This document shows positions 10,328 to 21,257 of a stretch of 64,000 bases of DNA, piece after piece. A program made the position numbers and the translations under genes. The notes below the pieces were generated by a model. The model saw only the letters and a list, made by a program, of their open reading frames with translations. It was not told the DNA's origin and ran no database searches. The DNA comes from Phymatolithon calcareum (Eukaryota > Rhodophyta > Florideophyceae > Hapalidiales), in NCBI GenBank assembly GCA_977006965.1, contig OZ345362.1:868001-932000 (forward strand). The letters run 5' to 3'. Every line of letters begins with the position of its first letter. The stretch's first letter is position 1.

Positions 10328-11037
10328 TTATTGCGGCAGTGAGTTCGCAAATGGAAACAGCATCGAATCCTGACGCATCATTTCTTTCCAGTTGAAGCGG
10401 GAAACTGCAACCGGGGAAATGTAGAAGTGCGATACCGGAATAGACCTTCTAGATTTACCGAGACGAACATCAAACTCGGCTACTTCCGCCTTTTCGCCTC
10501 GTTTCGTTCCTCGGCATGTCATGGGGAGCCCAAGTCGTGCGTAAGTCATGACGCCACCACCTAATAGCGTTCCATCATCTCTGTCAACACGGTTGACGAG
10601 TCCGAAGCCGGTGATACGTGGAGGGGAGTCCTTCGGTGGAAGCCACGTCTCGGACAGCAGCAAACTGTCCGCCATGTGTCGTGCGCGAGTTTGGAAAGTT
10701 GAGCAGCGCGTCCTGCTTTGCGCACCGACCGACAGCTGAGTTGCAACAGTCGTTGCGGGCCTGGGTTGGTCTCGACGTCGCCCGATCGGAGGAGGATGAG
10801 CCTTGACCCGTGTGTCCGTTTTCGGAAAAAGGCAGAGAGGGCGGGTGTTTGCCCAATTGGGCAGGTATGAGATACCGGTAAAGTATCCAAATTTGAACAA
10901 AGTTCTGCGTTGGATTCCATTTTGTCTCCCAAGTGACTTGCACCTCGGAGTCCAGCCGCACTCTGTGAAAGCAGAACCCGTGCGACCACTTCACACACCG
11001 TCTCTCCCCGTAACCGAGTACGCCTCGGAGGCGCCAC
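10328..11037 (-). pseudogene. LINE family B N-terminus with 2A motif and endonuclease start
   Basis: The frame starting at 11037 runs 85 residues to GDVETNPGP (residues 86-94) and then QRLLQLSCRSVR. In an overlapping frame (10328-10900) the protein continues as DSLLLSETWLPP, the glutamate-containing motif of AP-type endonucleases, then GGGVMTYARLGLP. A frameshift near 10700 therefore separates the leader from the endonuclease. The leader has no recognised domain. Confidence 0.7.
10756..10782 (-). other. 2A-like ribosome-skipping motif
   Basis: These 27 bases encode GDVETNPGP on the minus strand, an exact match to the D-[VI]-E-x-N-P-G-P consensus, preceded by the usual leucine-rich stretch RLILLRS. 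Such motifs release the upstream peptide during translation. They are known at the N-terminus of some animal and trypanosomatid LINE proteins. Confidence 0.8.
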
Positions 11038-11179
11038 TCGCTCAATAAGCAGTTCACGCGTACGGCCCGCTCTACCACCGTGCCGCCACTCGCCGGTTCT
11101 GCGAGCGAGGCACCGGGAATAATCGTCCTGAGGTGCCCGACCTGTTCTACCGCGTTTGGTAGAGTTTTCTTGACAATGA

Positions 11180-12600
11180 AGATATTATATAGAGCCGGTA
11201 ATGGTGGTGATCCATGTGGGACACTTAGTTGATTACAACCCGGTTGTTTCGGTCGTCCGCAGGAGTATAGATCAGGCTAGGTTGGACAAAGTACATAATC
11301 CAAGAGACCAGTGTTCCCGGAAGCCTCTTCTCGAGTATTCGAGATAGAATATATCTTGGCATGGTGTTAAAAGCCTTCGATAGATCGAGAACGGCGAGGT
11401 TCTTGTGACCACTTTTGATTGCCGCAATAGTGTGCAATACTGCATGCGGGCATCCGAAGCCCTTCCTGAACCCAGTTTGGATCACATTGAAGCTGTAGTG
11501 TTTTTTCAGGATTTTATCCAGTACACTCTCGATGATTTTCCTTACATGCGATAAAAAGGCGCGACCACATGGCCTCTGAAGTGATATAATAAGTTTCGCA
11601 GATAGCTTAGGCGAGGCTTGGAACATTTTCGAGAAGATTCCATCGGCTCCAGCGGCTTTTAGTTTTCCGGCACGATGAATAGCGGCTACAATTTCATCTT
11701 CCAGTTTTGAGGTGACGTTAAAAGCCATTTTCTCCATCTCATGGTCTTCGAATGTGGAAGAGATGATATGAGCGTAAGCAAGAATTTCCTCCGGTCCATT
11801 TGGATGCACATTGCTGAGTTTTTCAAGAGCGTGCCTTGTTTACGTCTCGATATTTTACTCAACATAGCAGTGGCCTTGTCGGCAGGGGAGTTGGACATGT
11901 CTTGCACGAACTCTTGAAAACATTTTCTTTTTTCGATATTACTTTGCTCCTGATGGTCTGGTGAACTTTTCGGTACTCTTGCTAGTCTTCGTGATAATTC
12001 GACATTTTGGCGTTCCGGAACAAGCGGAATCTTTTATAAGCTAGTCTGTCTAGCTCGAGGTCCCAATATCTTGTGAATCATCCTCCTCGCGGTTTTCTTC
12101 AAGCAAGCCAAGGGATTTGCGGGCCTTGCAAGCCTCCTCGTACAATGACTCAAGCTCAAGTTGATTCGAAACTGTTCCCATTCCTTCGATAACGCGGGAA
12201 TATACTTCGTGCGGTACTCTGCAGCTCGGTCTTGAGCAAGAGGATTAGAATGTTTTTTGAAGTGGAACTGTATACGCCTTTTCTATTTTAGATTCATCAA
12301 ATTAGATGCGCAAACGACGGGGAGGTGATCGCTGCACCCTCCCCACGATCCACTCAGCACTCTTGCCAGACCGCTCTAGATTCTTTTCGTTATGAATAGA
12401 TCATTGCAGCTTTTTCGAAACTGTGCATGAGAGCTTGGTTCTCGTGGGGTATTTATCTTGTAGCGAAAGCTCTCGCACTATCGGAGAAGAGCAACTCCTC
12501 TGTTATTCTGTCTTTCGTCCCAGAACTTGTGTCGCGCATTATGCGGGGCCAGTTGCATGTCTTCGTGCCTCCTTATACTCCTTGGGGCTGGAAAGAAGTG
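11180..12600 (-). mobile_element. LINE fragment with endonuclease end and reverse transcriptase start
   Basis: On the minus strand, 12318-12340 encode SDHLPVVC, the C-terminal motif of AP endonucleases, preceded by DLFITKRI. After a linker, 11225-11809 encodes a reverse transcriptase with AGADGIFSKMF, a SGHKNLAVLDLSKAFN block carrying the first catalytic aspartate, and TGFRKGF. The YADD part is missing: the copy stops near 11180 next to family B. The 11225-11907 frames are offset, so it is inactive. It is closer in sequence style to the LINE at 25343-30000 than to family B. Confidence 0.8.
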
Positions 12601-12780
12601 AAGAAGAAGAATGGTAGATTTTTATTTAAAAGTTACCAACGAATCTGCTGAAGCTTAAGGAAACCTTCTTTGGCTAGACTCTGTCTATGGAAGAGATTCT
12701 TTTCTTGTTGGTGTAACACGATTCAGTGGACTACAAAACTCACTTCTGGTCTCCTTCGGGACCTCGAGGGTGAAAATTAC
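12600..12780 (+). repeat. Retroelement terminal repeat segment
   Basis: GAAGAAGAAG, then TTTTTATTTAAAAGTTACC, then a block with TTCTTGTTGGTGTAACACGA and CTGGTCTCCTTCG. It is the plus-strand counterpart of 3650-3830, whose order is reversed and complemented. Function unknown. Confidence 0.55.
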
Positions 12781-13510
12781 TCTCCTGTCCTGTGACACGC
12801 TGTTCTTTCAAGTTGCGGGCCGTCCATAGTTCTACAAAGCGTGATATATGGTTAGGAGCTCGTCGAGTGCTCGCTTAGTCCATTCGCCGTCCTCTTCGGA
12901 GAGTTTGTCTTTTGAGGAGGCCATTTATCACGTCTTCGATGGCATCTTTCCCACATTGGCGGATGAGTTCAATAAGGGTGGAGGTGCTCATGGGAGGGAA
13001 CATTCCAAATGACCACTTGATGGTAAATGTTCTATGTCTTCATGAGTTGAAGAGAAGGTGCGGGGGTAACGACACTTTCGCGTGCGGTATAGGTCGTTTT
13101 TTCGACTTTTCCACATACTCTGCGGCCTCTAGTATCTTGTTTCTTTGGTATTTCTTGATGCTTATCGTAGATGTCGTTTCTTTTTCTGCTTCGCACAGGA
13201 AGCCATTCACTCTCGCGTGGACAATACCTCTCTCTGCTTCGAGACGTTTCTTGTTCGCGATCTCTGTTGTTGGACCAGATACCACCGCATCGCGTCTTCT
13301 TATCAATCTCTGCACAAAGCGTCTTGCAAGGACGTCTCTTCTTCCATTGGGTTGGAGAATTCGACACATGGCCCTGCACCTGTCCAAGCCTATTTTTCCT
13401 GGTTTCCCAAGGATTTGGCTGAAGAACATAGATTCCACCTTCCTGACTTCCGACGCCACCTTCGCGGTCCTAGGCGTGAGGTGTAAAGCGTATTCCCATC
13501 TTGACTGCAC
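12780..13510 (-). mobile_element. LINE C-terminal fragment
   Basis: Frame 13040-13510 encodes SRWEYALHLTPRT, FFSQILGK and CRAMCRILQPNGRR, matching in order the C-terminal blocks of the LINE copies at 26184-25768 and 24807-24289. The continuation to 12780 (FGMFPPMSTSTLIELI) is in another frame. Reverse transcriptase is absent, so the copy is 5' truncated. Confidence 0.75.
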
Positions 13511-13549
13511 AAGTGACTGGAGAGAGGTGAGATATCGATTTCTCTTGGC

Positions 13550-13640
13550 AATCGTGTCAGCAGAGGGCTTGTTCTACAAGAATGTTTTCGGCAAATATGC
13601 CGAACACCGCCGGGACCGAATACGAGTTCTGTGCCGACTT
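13550..13640 (+). mobile_element. Short LINE fragment, plus strand
   Basis: Encodes EGLFYKNVFGK and then HRRDRIRVLCRL, the plus-strand counterpart of the block found at 24700-24800 and 6250-6300. It points head-on into the neighbouring minus-strand fragments. Confidence 0.6.
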
Positions 13641-13900
13641 TGGATATGTATTGAATTATTTTAAAAGCTCCCAAGGCCTCTCTTCAGGAGTAAAAGGGCC
13701 GCTTTCGCACGATTTTCTAAGCTAACTTAGTTTGAATATTCAGTATATCCCTCATTCGTATTTGTCTGCCTACAAGTGCTCTAGTGAGTCGCTTACATTT
13801 ATATTCAATTTCAGGACTAATCTTGGATGAAGATAGAATGCGTTAGAGCGCGACCAGCTCGTTGCACCTTATCTGGACATAGCCAGAAAAGCATGTGATG
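13641..13900 (-). mobile_element. LINE C-terminal fragment, minus strand
   Basis: Begins with TTATTTTAAAAGCTCCCAA, the same terminal sequence as the insertion at 16118, and encodes on the minus strand a degraded YKCKRLTRALVGRQIRMRDIL block. This block recurs at 5710-5830 and 16200-16290. Confidence 0.65.
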
Positions 13901-13956
13901 GCCAAGGCCATCGAATGTGGTGAATTCGTACTTGTGTGTTCTGGACTTACTCCTTA

Positions 13957-14530
13957 TGATGGCACAGGATCCACTACAGCTTCCAGTTCAGGAGAATCAA
14001 ATGGACATGGACGGCGTAGAACATCTACAGCGCTTACCGCATCAACGCCTGCAGGGGCAAGGTCGTGAACTCCAAAGGCATCTCAAGCAGAACCACGTGC
14101 GCCAGGAGCTCAAGAAAAACCCATGGACACTACTGCTAAGGAAATTCCCTTTTGTCTCAATGTATCTGCCTGAACAGAGAGGCACTTTATCACGGATTGT
14201 CCTAAAACAAGCCTCGAGGAAAAGGCAATACTTCTCAAGGAGTTGTACGAAATGATGCGCAAAAAGCCCAAGGTGAAAAATTTTACTAACACAGATCTCG
14301 CGAACTGGACATATGACGATGGCATGTTCTGTGCGAAATTGGCAGATTGCGTTGACATCATCGTCACTGGTGATACAGATGCAGACCATTCTGCCCTCTG
14401 TGATGCACATCTGGAACAATGTGCTGATGCTGGTGTTTATGTCAACATACTTCCCCTGTGCGAACAGATAACAATGGGCGTGGCATTGGGAGATGCTGCC
14501 TCTGATGATAACACAACTTTAAAGCGGTGA
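13957..14530 (+). pseudogene. Ty3/gypsy gag end and protease relic
   Basis: Frame 13957-14255 is glutamine-rich and gag-like in composition. Frame 14243-14530 contains TGDTDADHSALCDAHLEQC (14369-14425) and ITMGVALGDAA. The DTDAD string lies where retroelement aspartic proteases have DTGA, so glycine appears replaced by aspartate and the enzyme would be inactive. Assignment rests on position and motif only. Confidence 0.55.
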
Positions 14531-14663
14531 GAAAAGCTCGTATTTCCATTACGCTAAAGACTTCTAATAGCCCTCTAAGATTCAGGAACGTGGAATTTTT
14601 GGTTTTTAAAGAACACATGCCGAAGTCCAAGGTGACGAAGATGAGTCTATTACTCCAAGCCAA

Positions 14664-14987
14664 TTGGCTCGCTTGATTCTGAAGAGCAGCAGTCAGCATG
14701 GGCACGCCACTCCAATTGATGACGAATCTATTGGTGCTGCTCATGAGATTGATAAAACACCGACACCACACAAAGAAAGCAACTACTCTTCCGTTACGCA
14801 TCCCATATTCTACGGCGATGATTGGGAAGATGACGGCCTGGAGCCTGATGGCACCACCGATGACAGTGCCAGTACAGACACACTCATTGAGGAAATGTTT
14901 CAACGCGCAGTGCGAAACGAGTTTCCGAAAGACAAGTTTCTCAATATGATGTCCCTTTTCATAAAACACAAAGACATATCAGGTTAA
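14664..14987 (+). pseudogene. Acidic linker of the Ty3/gypsy polyprotein
   Basis: The 107-residue frame is rich in D/E/T/S (DDWEDDGLEPDGTTDDSAS) between protease and reverse transcriptase. No domain recognised. Confidence 0.45.
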
Positions 14988-14989
14988 AA

Positions 14990-15858
14990 ATGGGTTCTGA
15001 CCCGCTCGCTTACGTTCCTGTTATGGAAATCAAGTTAACTTCTCAAGCGAAACCTTTTCTTGTAAAACAGAGAAGGTACTCTCCCAAACAGTCTGCTTTC
15101 TTGCGGAAGAAGGAGCTTCTTGAGCTTAGGCTTGGGAGGAGAAATCCTACCAGCCGTTGGGAAAGCGCACATCTAATAGTGCCTAAGCAAGGACCTGAAG
15201 CGTATAGATTCATCGTGGATCTTCACCCTGTGAATGCACAGAGAGAACCCCACATGGCCTATGCCTAGCTTCGAAATTGATGCGTCTGAGGTCTCAGGTA
15301 ACAATTGCTAGGCAAAAAATGGATCTCTGCCAGGGTTTCTGGAAATTACCGCTAGACGAAAGCTCACAGGAATGCGAGAGCCTTATCACGCCTGATGGTG
15401 TTTTCACGCCAAGCCTTGTTCTACAAGGCCAGACAAACGCTTCCGAGCATTTTCAAGATACCATCCAAGAGCTTTTTATTTCACTTCGATAAAAGCTCTT
15501 ACAATGGATTGATGATCTTCTTTTTCATGCCACATCAGAGGATGACCTTCTTCACGTGCTTCAAATCTGTTCTGAGATTTGCTCAACCTCTGGGCTAAAA
15601 CTGAATGTCAAAAATGTGAACTCTTTCTCATCAAAGTCAAGGGGTGCGGGGGAATCATTACTCCTGAAGAAGGCGCCTGTCACAGGCGGTGACCTTCAAC
15701 AATATATATGTGCGTCCAACTGGATGAGGTCTGCTGTACCTGAGTACACTAAGCTCGCGACCGAATTGGCTGGAACTCTTGAAGATGTTTACAAAGAGGC
15801 TGGAAAGAGAACACGTCGAGCAGTCTCCAAATTAAGCAAGAAGAACAAAGCAATTTGA
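14990..15858 (+). pseudogene. Ty3/gypsy reverse transcriptase relic
   Basis: Frames 14990-15268, 15277-15492 and 15494-15858 encode RRYSPKQSAFLRKK, SAHLIVPKQGPEAYRFIVDL, KMDLCQGFWKLPLDE, ITPDGVFTP, LQGQTNASEHFQ and LQWIDDLLFHA. The last is the catalytic [FY]xDD box (WIDD). Stops at 15268 and 15490 and frame changes show it is dead, although the catalytic aspartates remain. Confidence 0.85.
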
Positions 15859-16117
15859 GAAGCTCAAGCAAGCATTCAACTCTGTGTCTATTTTCTGATG
15901 CCTAGGACTAGCACTTGTGCGGCGTTCTCACACAGATTCCTATGAGGGAAATTGATCTGGGCTTCGAGGATCATTATCATGAACCCCTGTCATTCTTTTC
16001 AGGTTCTTTTCGCGGTTCGAGCGTCCGTTTGTGAACTCCAGAGAAGGAAGCTTTTGCAATCGTGGAGTCCGTCTCACGTCTCGATTACGTGCTTCTGCGA
16101 CCAGAGGGATTTCACAT
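15859..16117 (+). pseudogene. Ty3/gypsy RNase H, first part
   Basis: Degraded reading gives VSIFSDAS, LSFFSGSFRGSS, KEAFAIVESVSRLDYVLL and RPEGFH, the RNase H segment after reverse transcriptase. It is cut at 16117 by an insertion and resumes at 16513. Confidence 0.75.
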
Positions 16118-16501
16118 GTGGTGGATATATGTTGATTTATTTTAAAAGCTCCCAAAGCCTCAAATTGAGTAACAATGCATCTTCTCGCAGTTTTCGATAC
16201 TAATCTCTCTACTCTACTTCTAATATCTCTTTCATTCGAATTTCTCTCCCTGTGAGGGCCCGAGTAAGTCTTTTGCATTCATATTCCGTTTCTTAGTCCA
16301 TCTGCATAGACTGCAGTATACGTTGCAACACGATAAGCTCCACCACAGCACCAGTCCCAAAGTACTTCGCAGGATTGGATTTTCGCCACAAAGGAACTCT
16401 GCCGAAAATGACTCTCAGGCATCTCAACCTCTAAGTTCTGTCCCTTATGTATATCAATCCTAGTATGTCGTTCGGTACCCCGATCGAGATTTTAACTTTC
16501 C
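16118..16501 (-). mobile_element. 5'-truncated LINE insertion in RNase H
   Basis: This 384-bp insertion is flanked by the exact 11-bp duplication GGATTTCACAT (16107-16117 and 16502-16512). Removing it and one duplicate rejoins RPEGFH to the following TDHKNIVFIFNP. On the minus strand it encodes a degraded ECKRLTRAL block, as at 13800 and 5780, and ends with GGGAGCTTTTAAAATAAATC. Size, truncation and long target duplication fit target-primed reverse transcription. Confidence 0.85.
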
Positions 16502-16512
16502 GGATTTCACAT

Positions 16513-16800
16513 TTTCACAGACCACAAGAACATTGTTTTCATCTTTAACCCGCTGCTATCTAATCCCAAAATAACTAAGCTCGTCGCAAGTAAATTCGAA
16601 CGTTGGGCTTTGCGGCTGGCTGGGTAGAGGTATACTATCACACATATCAATTGTGAAGAAAACGTATCGGCAGTTTTGCTTTCTTGATGGGACGCTTCGC
16701 CGCAAAGTGAGCCTGTCATTCATGTTTCTCTTTCAGCTTTATTTCTTGCTCCTCATGCTCCGAGATATGACCCTGATTTTCGTTGGCCTAAGATCTCGGA
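16513..16800 (+). pseudogene. Ty3/gypsy RNase H, second part, and linker
   Basis: Reads TDHKNIVFIFNPLLSNP, KFERWALRLAG and INCEENVSAVLLS, then a stop, then VIHVSLSALFLAPHAPRYDPDF leading into integrase. The usual NxxADLLSRW block is altered (AVLLS then stop). Confidence 0.7.
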
Positions 16801-16810
16801 ACTTCTTGAA

Positions 16811-17761
16811 ATGCAAGAGATTTCTTTAAAAAAAGGAAGTGAGGCTGCGCCTTCAGAATCCGATTCAAATGGACTTCGAATCGAAAACTCGGGCTCTGTT
16901 TGGGTACCGTCCATTGCTGTACGAATGCAGATCAGGTTGTGCATCATTGGGCACAGGGGAAGACGAGGACACAGAGGCGCACCAACTACCTTTGAAAGCA
17001 TACGTGAGCATGTACACTGGGGATCGATGAAGGAAGACATTGTAACATTTTGCAACACCTGCCTGCACTGTAATTACACAATTGGTGGGACTCGAGTTCC
17101 CAGACCTATGGGGCATGCCCTTCATTCAGATACACCAAACGATCTGATTCATATTGATTTCCTTTATATGAGAATTTTTACCCAAGGAATTCCCTATGTT
17201 TTGATCCTCAAAGATGATGCTTCATGCTTTACATGGTTCGAACCTTGCGAAGCTACAGACGCCGAGCAGGTTGTGGAAACACTTTTGCGTTGGTTTGCAT
17301 CTTTTGTTGTTGTTCAGAACTGTACCTCTGATCAAGGATCCCACTTTAAAAATTATGTCAGGAAGGCATTGAACAGAGCCCTTCATGCACATCACAGCTT
17401 CACATCACTGAGCTTTCCGCAGTCTAACGGAACTGTGGAGTCGATATGCAAAGAGGTTCTCCGCGTTTCCCGGGCGTTGATGTCTGAATTTCGAATGAAA
17501 GACATCAAATGGCCAGCAGTGATTCGCATTATTCAAAGCGTATTCAATAATTCAAAGCGTGCACAATTGATGAATCGATCTCCAATCACCGTTTTCACTC
17601 GTTTTCCCGGAGACAACTATCTTCGAACCATTTCCAGTGCTCACACAACGCTACCAAAGACGATTGAGTTTATTAAGGCTCAAAAACTTCTCAAGATCGA
17701 CAAGCCGGCCAAAGTGGTCGAAAACAAGTATAGGGACATTGCTAAAAATCGCACAAGGTAG
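16811..17761 (+). pseudogene. Ty3/gypsy integrase
   Basis: A 316-residue open stretch. An N-terminal HHCC zinc finger is indicated by H54, H68 and CNTC (81-84). The catalytic triad is complete: D116 in HIDFLYM, D174 in TSDQGSHF and E210 in SNGTVES, with exactly 35 residues between the last two. It would insert the cDNA copy into chromosomes. The frame ends with a stop at 17759, and degraded coding (NFELGEFVLVAQK) continues to about 17870. Its core is the best preserved part of the element. Confidence 0.85.
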
Positions 17762-17873
17762 GCTGTAAAAGCTCACAACCAGAAAACTCACATTCATTAA
17801 GCAAACTTTGAGCTCGGAGAATTCGTTTTGGTCGCCCAAAAATTCCAAAGGATGGACACAAGCAACACTTAAA

Positions 17874-18300
17874 ATTGCGCGGAAGGATATTTAATATCTC
17901 AAGATTTGTGAACACTTGCGACAAGCCCTTGAGAGATCTCAGGAGGGATCGGCCACGAAGAAGAGGAGCGGAGAAGAAAAATTGAAGATGTTGAAAAAGG
18001 AATACGAAGGTAGACCAATGAAGATTCCTATTCTAGGCAAGCTAGAAGGTGTTTTGAACTACGTAGCCGGGCGACGCAGCCGTAGATGAATGATAGAACA
18101 GAAGAAGAAGTGAAACAAGCGATGGACAAACTAATGATGCTAGAAAACGAGATGCAAGAGGAGATGATGGTATGATCATGGAAGAGATATGCTGTAATCT
18201 TCCCTAGAAGGGTTACAGCGCAATGCGAAGCTGCTCTGGTGTCGGCGTGCGCCGGCGTTCAGAGCTTCTAAAATAAAAACCTACAATTTCCCCCCTCCCC
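17874..18300 (+). mobile_element. LINE 3'-end fragment with C-rich tail
   Basis: Encodes in a shifted frame EHLRQALERSQEGS, which matches EDLRQALQNAQEGS at 6080-6130. It then gives MNDRTEEEVKQAMDKLMMLENE, which matches the C-terminus of the copy at 24289. The 3' tail GTGTCGGCGTGCGCCGGCG...TAAAATAAAAACCTAC ends in a run of C (18282-18300). Confidence 0.75.
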
Positions 18301-19820
18301 CGGTAGCCAGTCGTTCCAAAACGCCTACAAGAAGTTGTATCGTACTGTCGCCGAAATCGTTATCCCTTACCGCATATTCAGACTAAAACCAACCCGGAGA
18401 TGGCGGCAGGATCACAGAGTATCATAGCATGAAGAGTTCACATTTTCCGACCAGTTCGTCTAAAAACGCAGTTTCAAGACTGACTTTGAAGAAAATGTAT
18501 CTAACGCAGTAATTACAAGTAAGAAACGTTATCGGCTTACTGTAACTCTCCTAAAAAAGGAGATGTTCCGAGTGAGCAAAGAAATAAATACTTAAACTCA
18601 TGAACAATACTTTGCATGCCCGTTAAACTAAACGGAGAGACGTTTTTCGATTTCTATCTTTGCCGGCGGCGCCGACGTAGATACCAGACTGAAGACCGTG
18701 CAATGAAGTAAAGTTTTTCCGCAAAGCCCCATACGGGCATCCTTCTGGTCCGTCTAGTCCGTATTATAAATCAGCATCGGAGTTGGATCGACCTCCAGCT
18801 GGGGAGGAATAGTGCATAGGAGTCGGCATTCGTCTAGGCCGCGTTCAAATGCAGATTAAAAAACACCCTCGCGTCGTCTCGTCAGCATATCCACAAACGA
18901 AGTGAACGTCATGACCTTCTGCTCCACAGTCATGTACCAATTATCCCTCTCCCCCCATTGTCAGTGTATTCGGCCTCACCCCACAGGCATCTAGCCGAGC
19001 AGATCAGACATGGGCCATCGCTGAATTGCGCAGTGCGCAGCTCCCGCACACTAAGGACGACCTAGAATGTTGCAATACTCCCCAGCGCGCTTCTCCAGGT
19101 CGCACTGCAGCAAGACACACTGATAGGAACTTGCGGTGCATCCGGGAATGCGATTTGCAGTTATATTCTTCCGGAGTCCTGGTATTCCTTGGAAAACTTT
19201 GCCCGTGGGGCACGATTACCGCCGCACACTGGAAAGATTTATCGGAATATATGAGTATGCATTGTGCAGCCATCTGCACGGTTTATGGATTAGTTCCTTG
19301 ATGCGTTTCTCCTGGACAAGGGTTTTCTAAAGTTGGCTTCAAGATATCTCCCGTGTAAGCTTTGCTTTGAAAGCCGTTCAAGTTTTTGCTAGTCTCTCTG
19401 CGACATCTCTACCGCCAATGTTGAAGCTTGCGGTTAGGGCGCTCGTACAATGACTTTCGGCGATATCGACTGTAGTGGTGACGGTATCCTCTGAGTCGAC
19501 CATGACATTCGAAATGCCGCATGATTCGAAACCTTCCTCACTTCGATTCCAAACTTTTAGGGTTGAGTTCTTAACTCTTCTCTCTTACAGATGAAATTCA
19601 AGGGAAAAGAATATCTAAAATGATAACACCGGTGGATATTTAAGAATCGACGTTAACTAGAATCTTCAATCTTACCGGGAATGCTCATTGTCTGACTCTA
19701 CGGCATTGAAAGCGCAATCGTCAACAAGGTTAGATTGCATGGTTATCCCAATTGGGACGTCATCGCCGCTAGTATAAGGATTGTCTGAGCCACTGCTTAC
19801 GCTTCATGAAAAATGGACTC
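18301..19820. other. Unassigned intergenic DNA
   Basis: Only short frames in both directions (longest 91 residues, on both strands over 19004-19301). No domain, no strong repeat and no end structure of a mobile element seen. Confidence 0.4.
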
Positions 19821-20846
19821 TCAATCTTTCCCGTATTCTCCTGGAGTACATTCATCAGTTTTTGACACGTCTTTCATAACAGAGAAGGCTGCAGCACAGA
19901 GAGTCAAATAATATAAGTCGTCCGTTTCGATCTTTTCACCAAAGACCGAATTTTTCCCTTTCCGACACGATACAATGTTCGCCTGACACAGATTTAATTC
20001 CAGTTCTGTCTTGATTTCCGCCATTGTAGCACGATGAAATGCAATGTAATGAGCTTCACAAATCACTCTACAACTGTTTTGATCACATTGTAGAAGTCGT
20101 CGCGCAAAGTCGGCTAGATGAGATTTGTGCGGTCCATGCACGAGCTCTCCTCGAGTTTCCCATAGAGCATTAATCACATCGACGACGGCCTCCTCAGAAA
20201 ACCCCGACGTTGCTAACAACAAATGATTGCAGCCCAAAGAAAAGACGATAGTTTTTTGCTTCGTTTTCGCACTGCTAATTGCGTGAAAATCCGCTCAGCT
20301 CGGAACGATTTTTACCGCCACTTTCCGAAGCGTACTGTAGGAATGGTTTTTCTCGATCCCATGAAAATATCGAGGAGTGCTCCCCGGCATTGGTAATCTC
20401 CATTTCTGTAGTTTCTTGAAGTTCGCCAGCTTCTGCGATCGGTGCAAGTCCTTTTTCACGGTCACGAACTCCATGCGCCTCCCCGTTTGAGAAGCTTACT
20501 GCTCTTATCGCAGAATGACAACGATGCTTTCGGTGGGACACAAGATCTTGCATGGGATTTTATTCGCGGTACTGCTTTGACCGCCCTCTTCGAGTCGCGG
20601 TTTTTTGGCTTCATTAATTAATGTCCGGAGAGTCTTGACGCAAGTGTGGCATATAATAGACTCTATTGATTTAGGAGCAGGTACTTCTGACGATAATTCC
20701 AGATTCGCTGAGTCCTTCTTACGTGCCACGAATGATGCTCCATTGGAGAGATATGCCGAAATCTGTGCGTGCAGGGCAAGTGTCATTGGCCGGTTATAAG
20801 ATAGGTCCTTTCGCCATGTCTCACATAGATGGACAGCCCGTCCCAT
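19821..20846 (-). pseudogene. Unrecognised coding-like region, minus strand
   Basis: Three minus-strand frames follow each other (20505-20846, 20275-20553, 19821-20237), as expected from one older gene broken by frameshifts. The third encodes a 138-residue stretch of mixed, protein-like composition with several cysteines. I do not recognise the family. It may be a DNA-transposon product, given its surroundings. Confidence 0.3.
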
Positions 20847-21257
20847 GTTTGCGTGACTACTCCGTGAGCCGGTGTCCCTCGCCGAAATCTTGGACTATAG
20901 AATCCCTGAAGTTGGGGAGGTCGTGACCGTGAGAGGAGGCACAAGATGGGCAATGTGTGGGGAGGAGGAGGACCAGCTGAGCGATGGTGAAAAGCGCGAT
21001 CAGATTTGGATTGTGCATTATGGCAGTGGTCAAATTCCGCGAAATGTTTTACACATGGCAGCAGCCCCGTCAGTGCCGAAATTTTATTTCAGTCCCCCGC
21101 CCGTGTCGATCGGGACCAGTATTCCCAACTCACGGTCCACTTTTTTCCACGTTAATTTTTTAAACGATAAGTTATTCTTCCAACTTCTCTTGAGCCAAAA
21201 TTTTGAGCTTTTGCGATTCAGGGCAGTGATTTGATAACTACTAAACTCCTTTTACAT

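Larger units (their letters stand above)
7650..11078 (-). mobile_element. RNase H-type LINE (family B), nearly full span, broken
   Basis: On the minus strand this element has, in order, a 2A-like motif, AP-endonuclease remnants, reverse transcriptase and RNase H, ending in an (AAAG)n tail (complement of the CTTTCTTTCTTT run at 7650-7665). LINEs with a C-terminal RNase H belong to groups such as I, Tad and related clades; I cannot place it further. Frameshifts separate every domain, and the endonuclease runs almost directly into the reverse transcriptase (10328/10322), so most of the endonuclease has been deleted. Related fragments lie at 47340-47420, 51690-52015 and 63055-63854. Confidence 0.85.
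13950..17860 (+). mobile_element. Ty3/gypsy-type retrotransposon, internal region, broken
   Basis: Protease, reverse transcriptase, RNase H and integrase follow each other in the order typical of Ty3/gypsy elements. Several stops and frameshifts split the polyprotein, and a LINE piece (16118-16501) interrupts RNase H. Flanking LTRs were not found. The downstream end is abutted by another LINE 3' fragment at 17874. Confidence 0.85.

Noticed and set aside
12912-13664. 250-residue plus-strand open frame as a host gene
   Set aside because: Mostly the antisense of a LINE C-terminal fragment (13040-13510); only its last 30 residues are a genuine plus-strand LINE piece.
18301-19820. Flanking LTR of the Ty3/gypsy element
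   Set aside because: No counterpart was found upstream of 13950 and no TG...CA ends could be paired.
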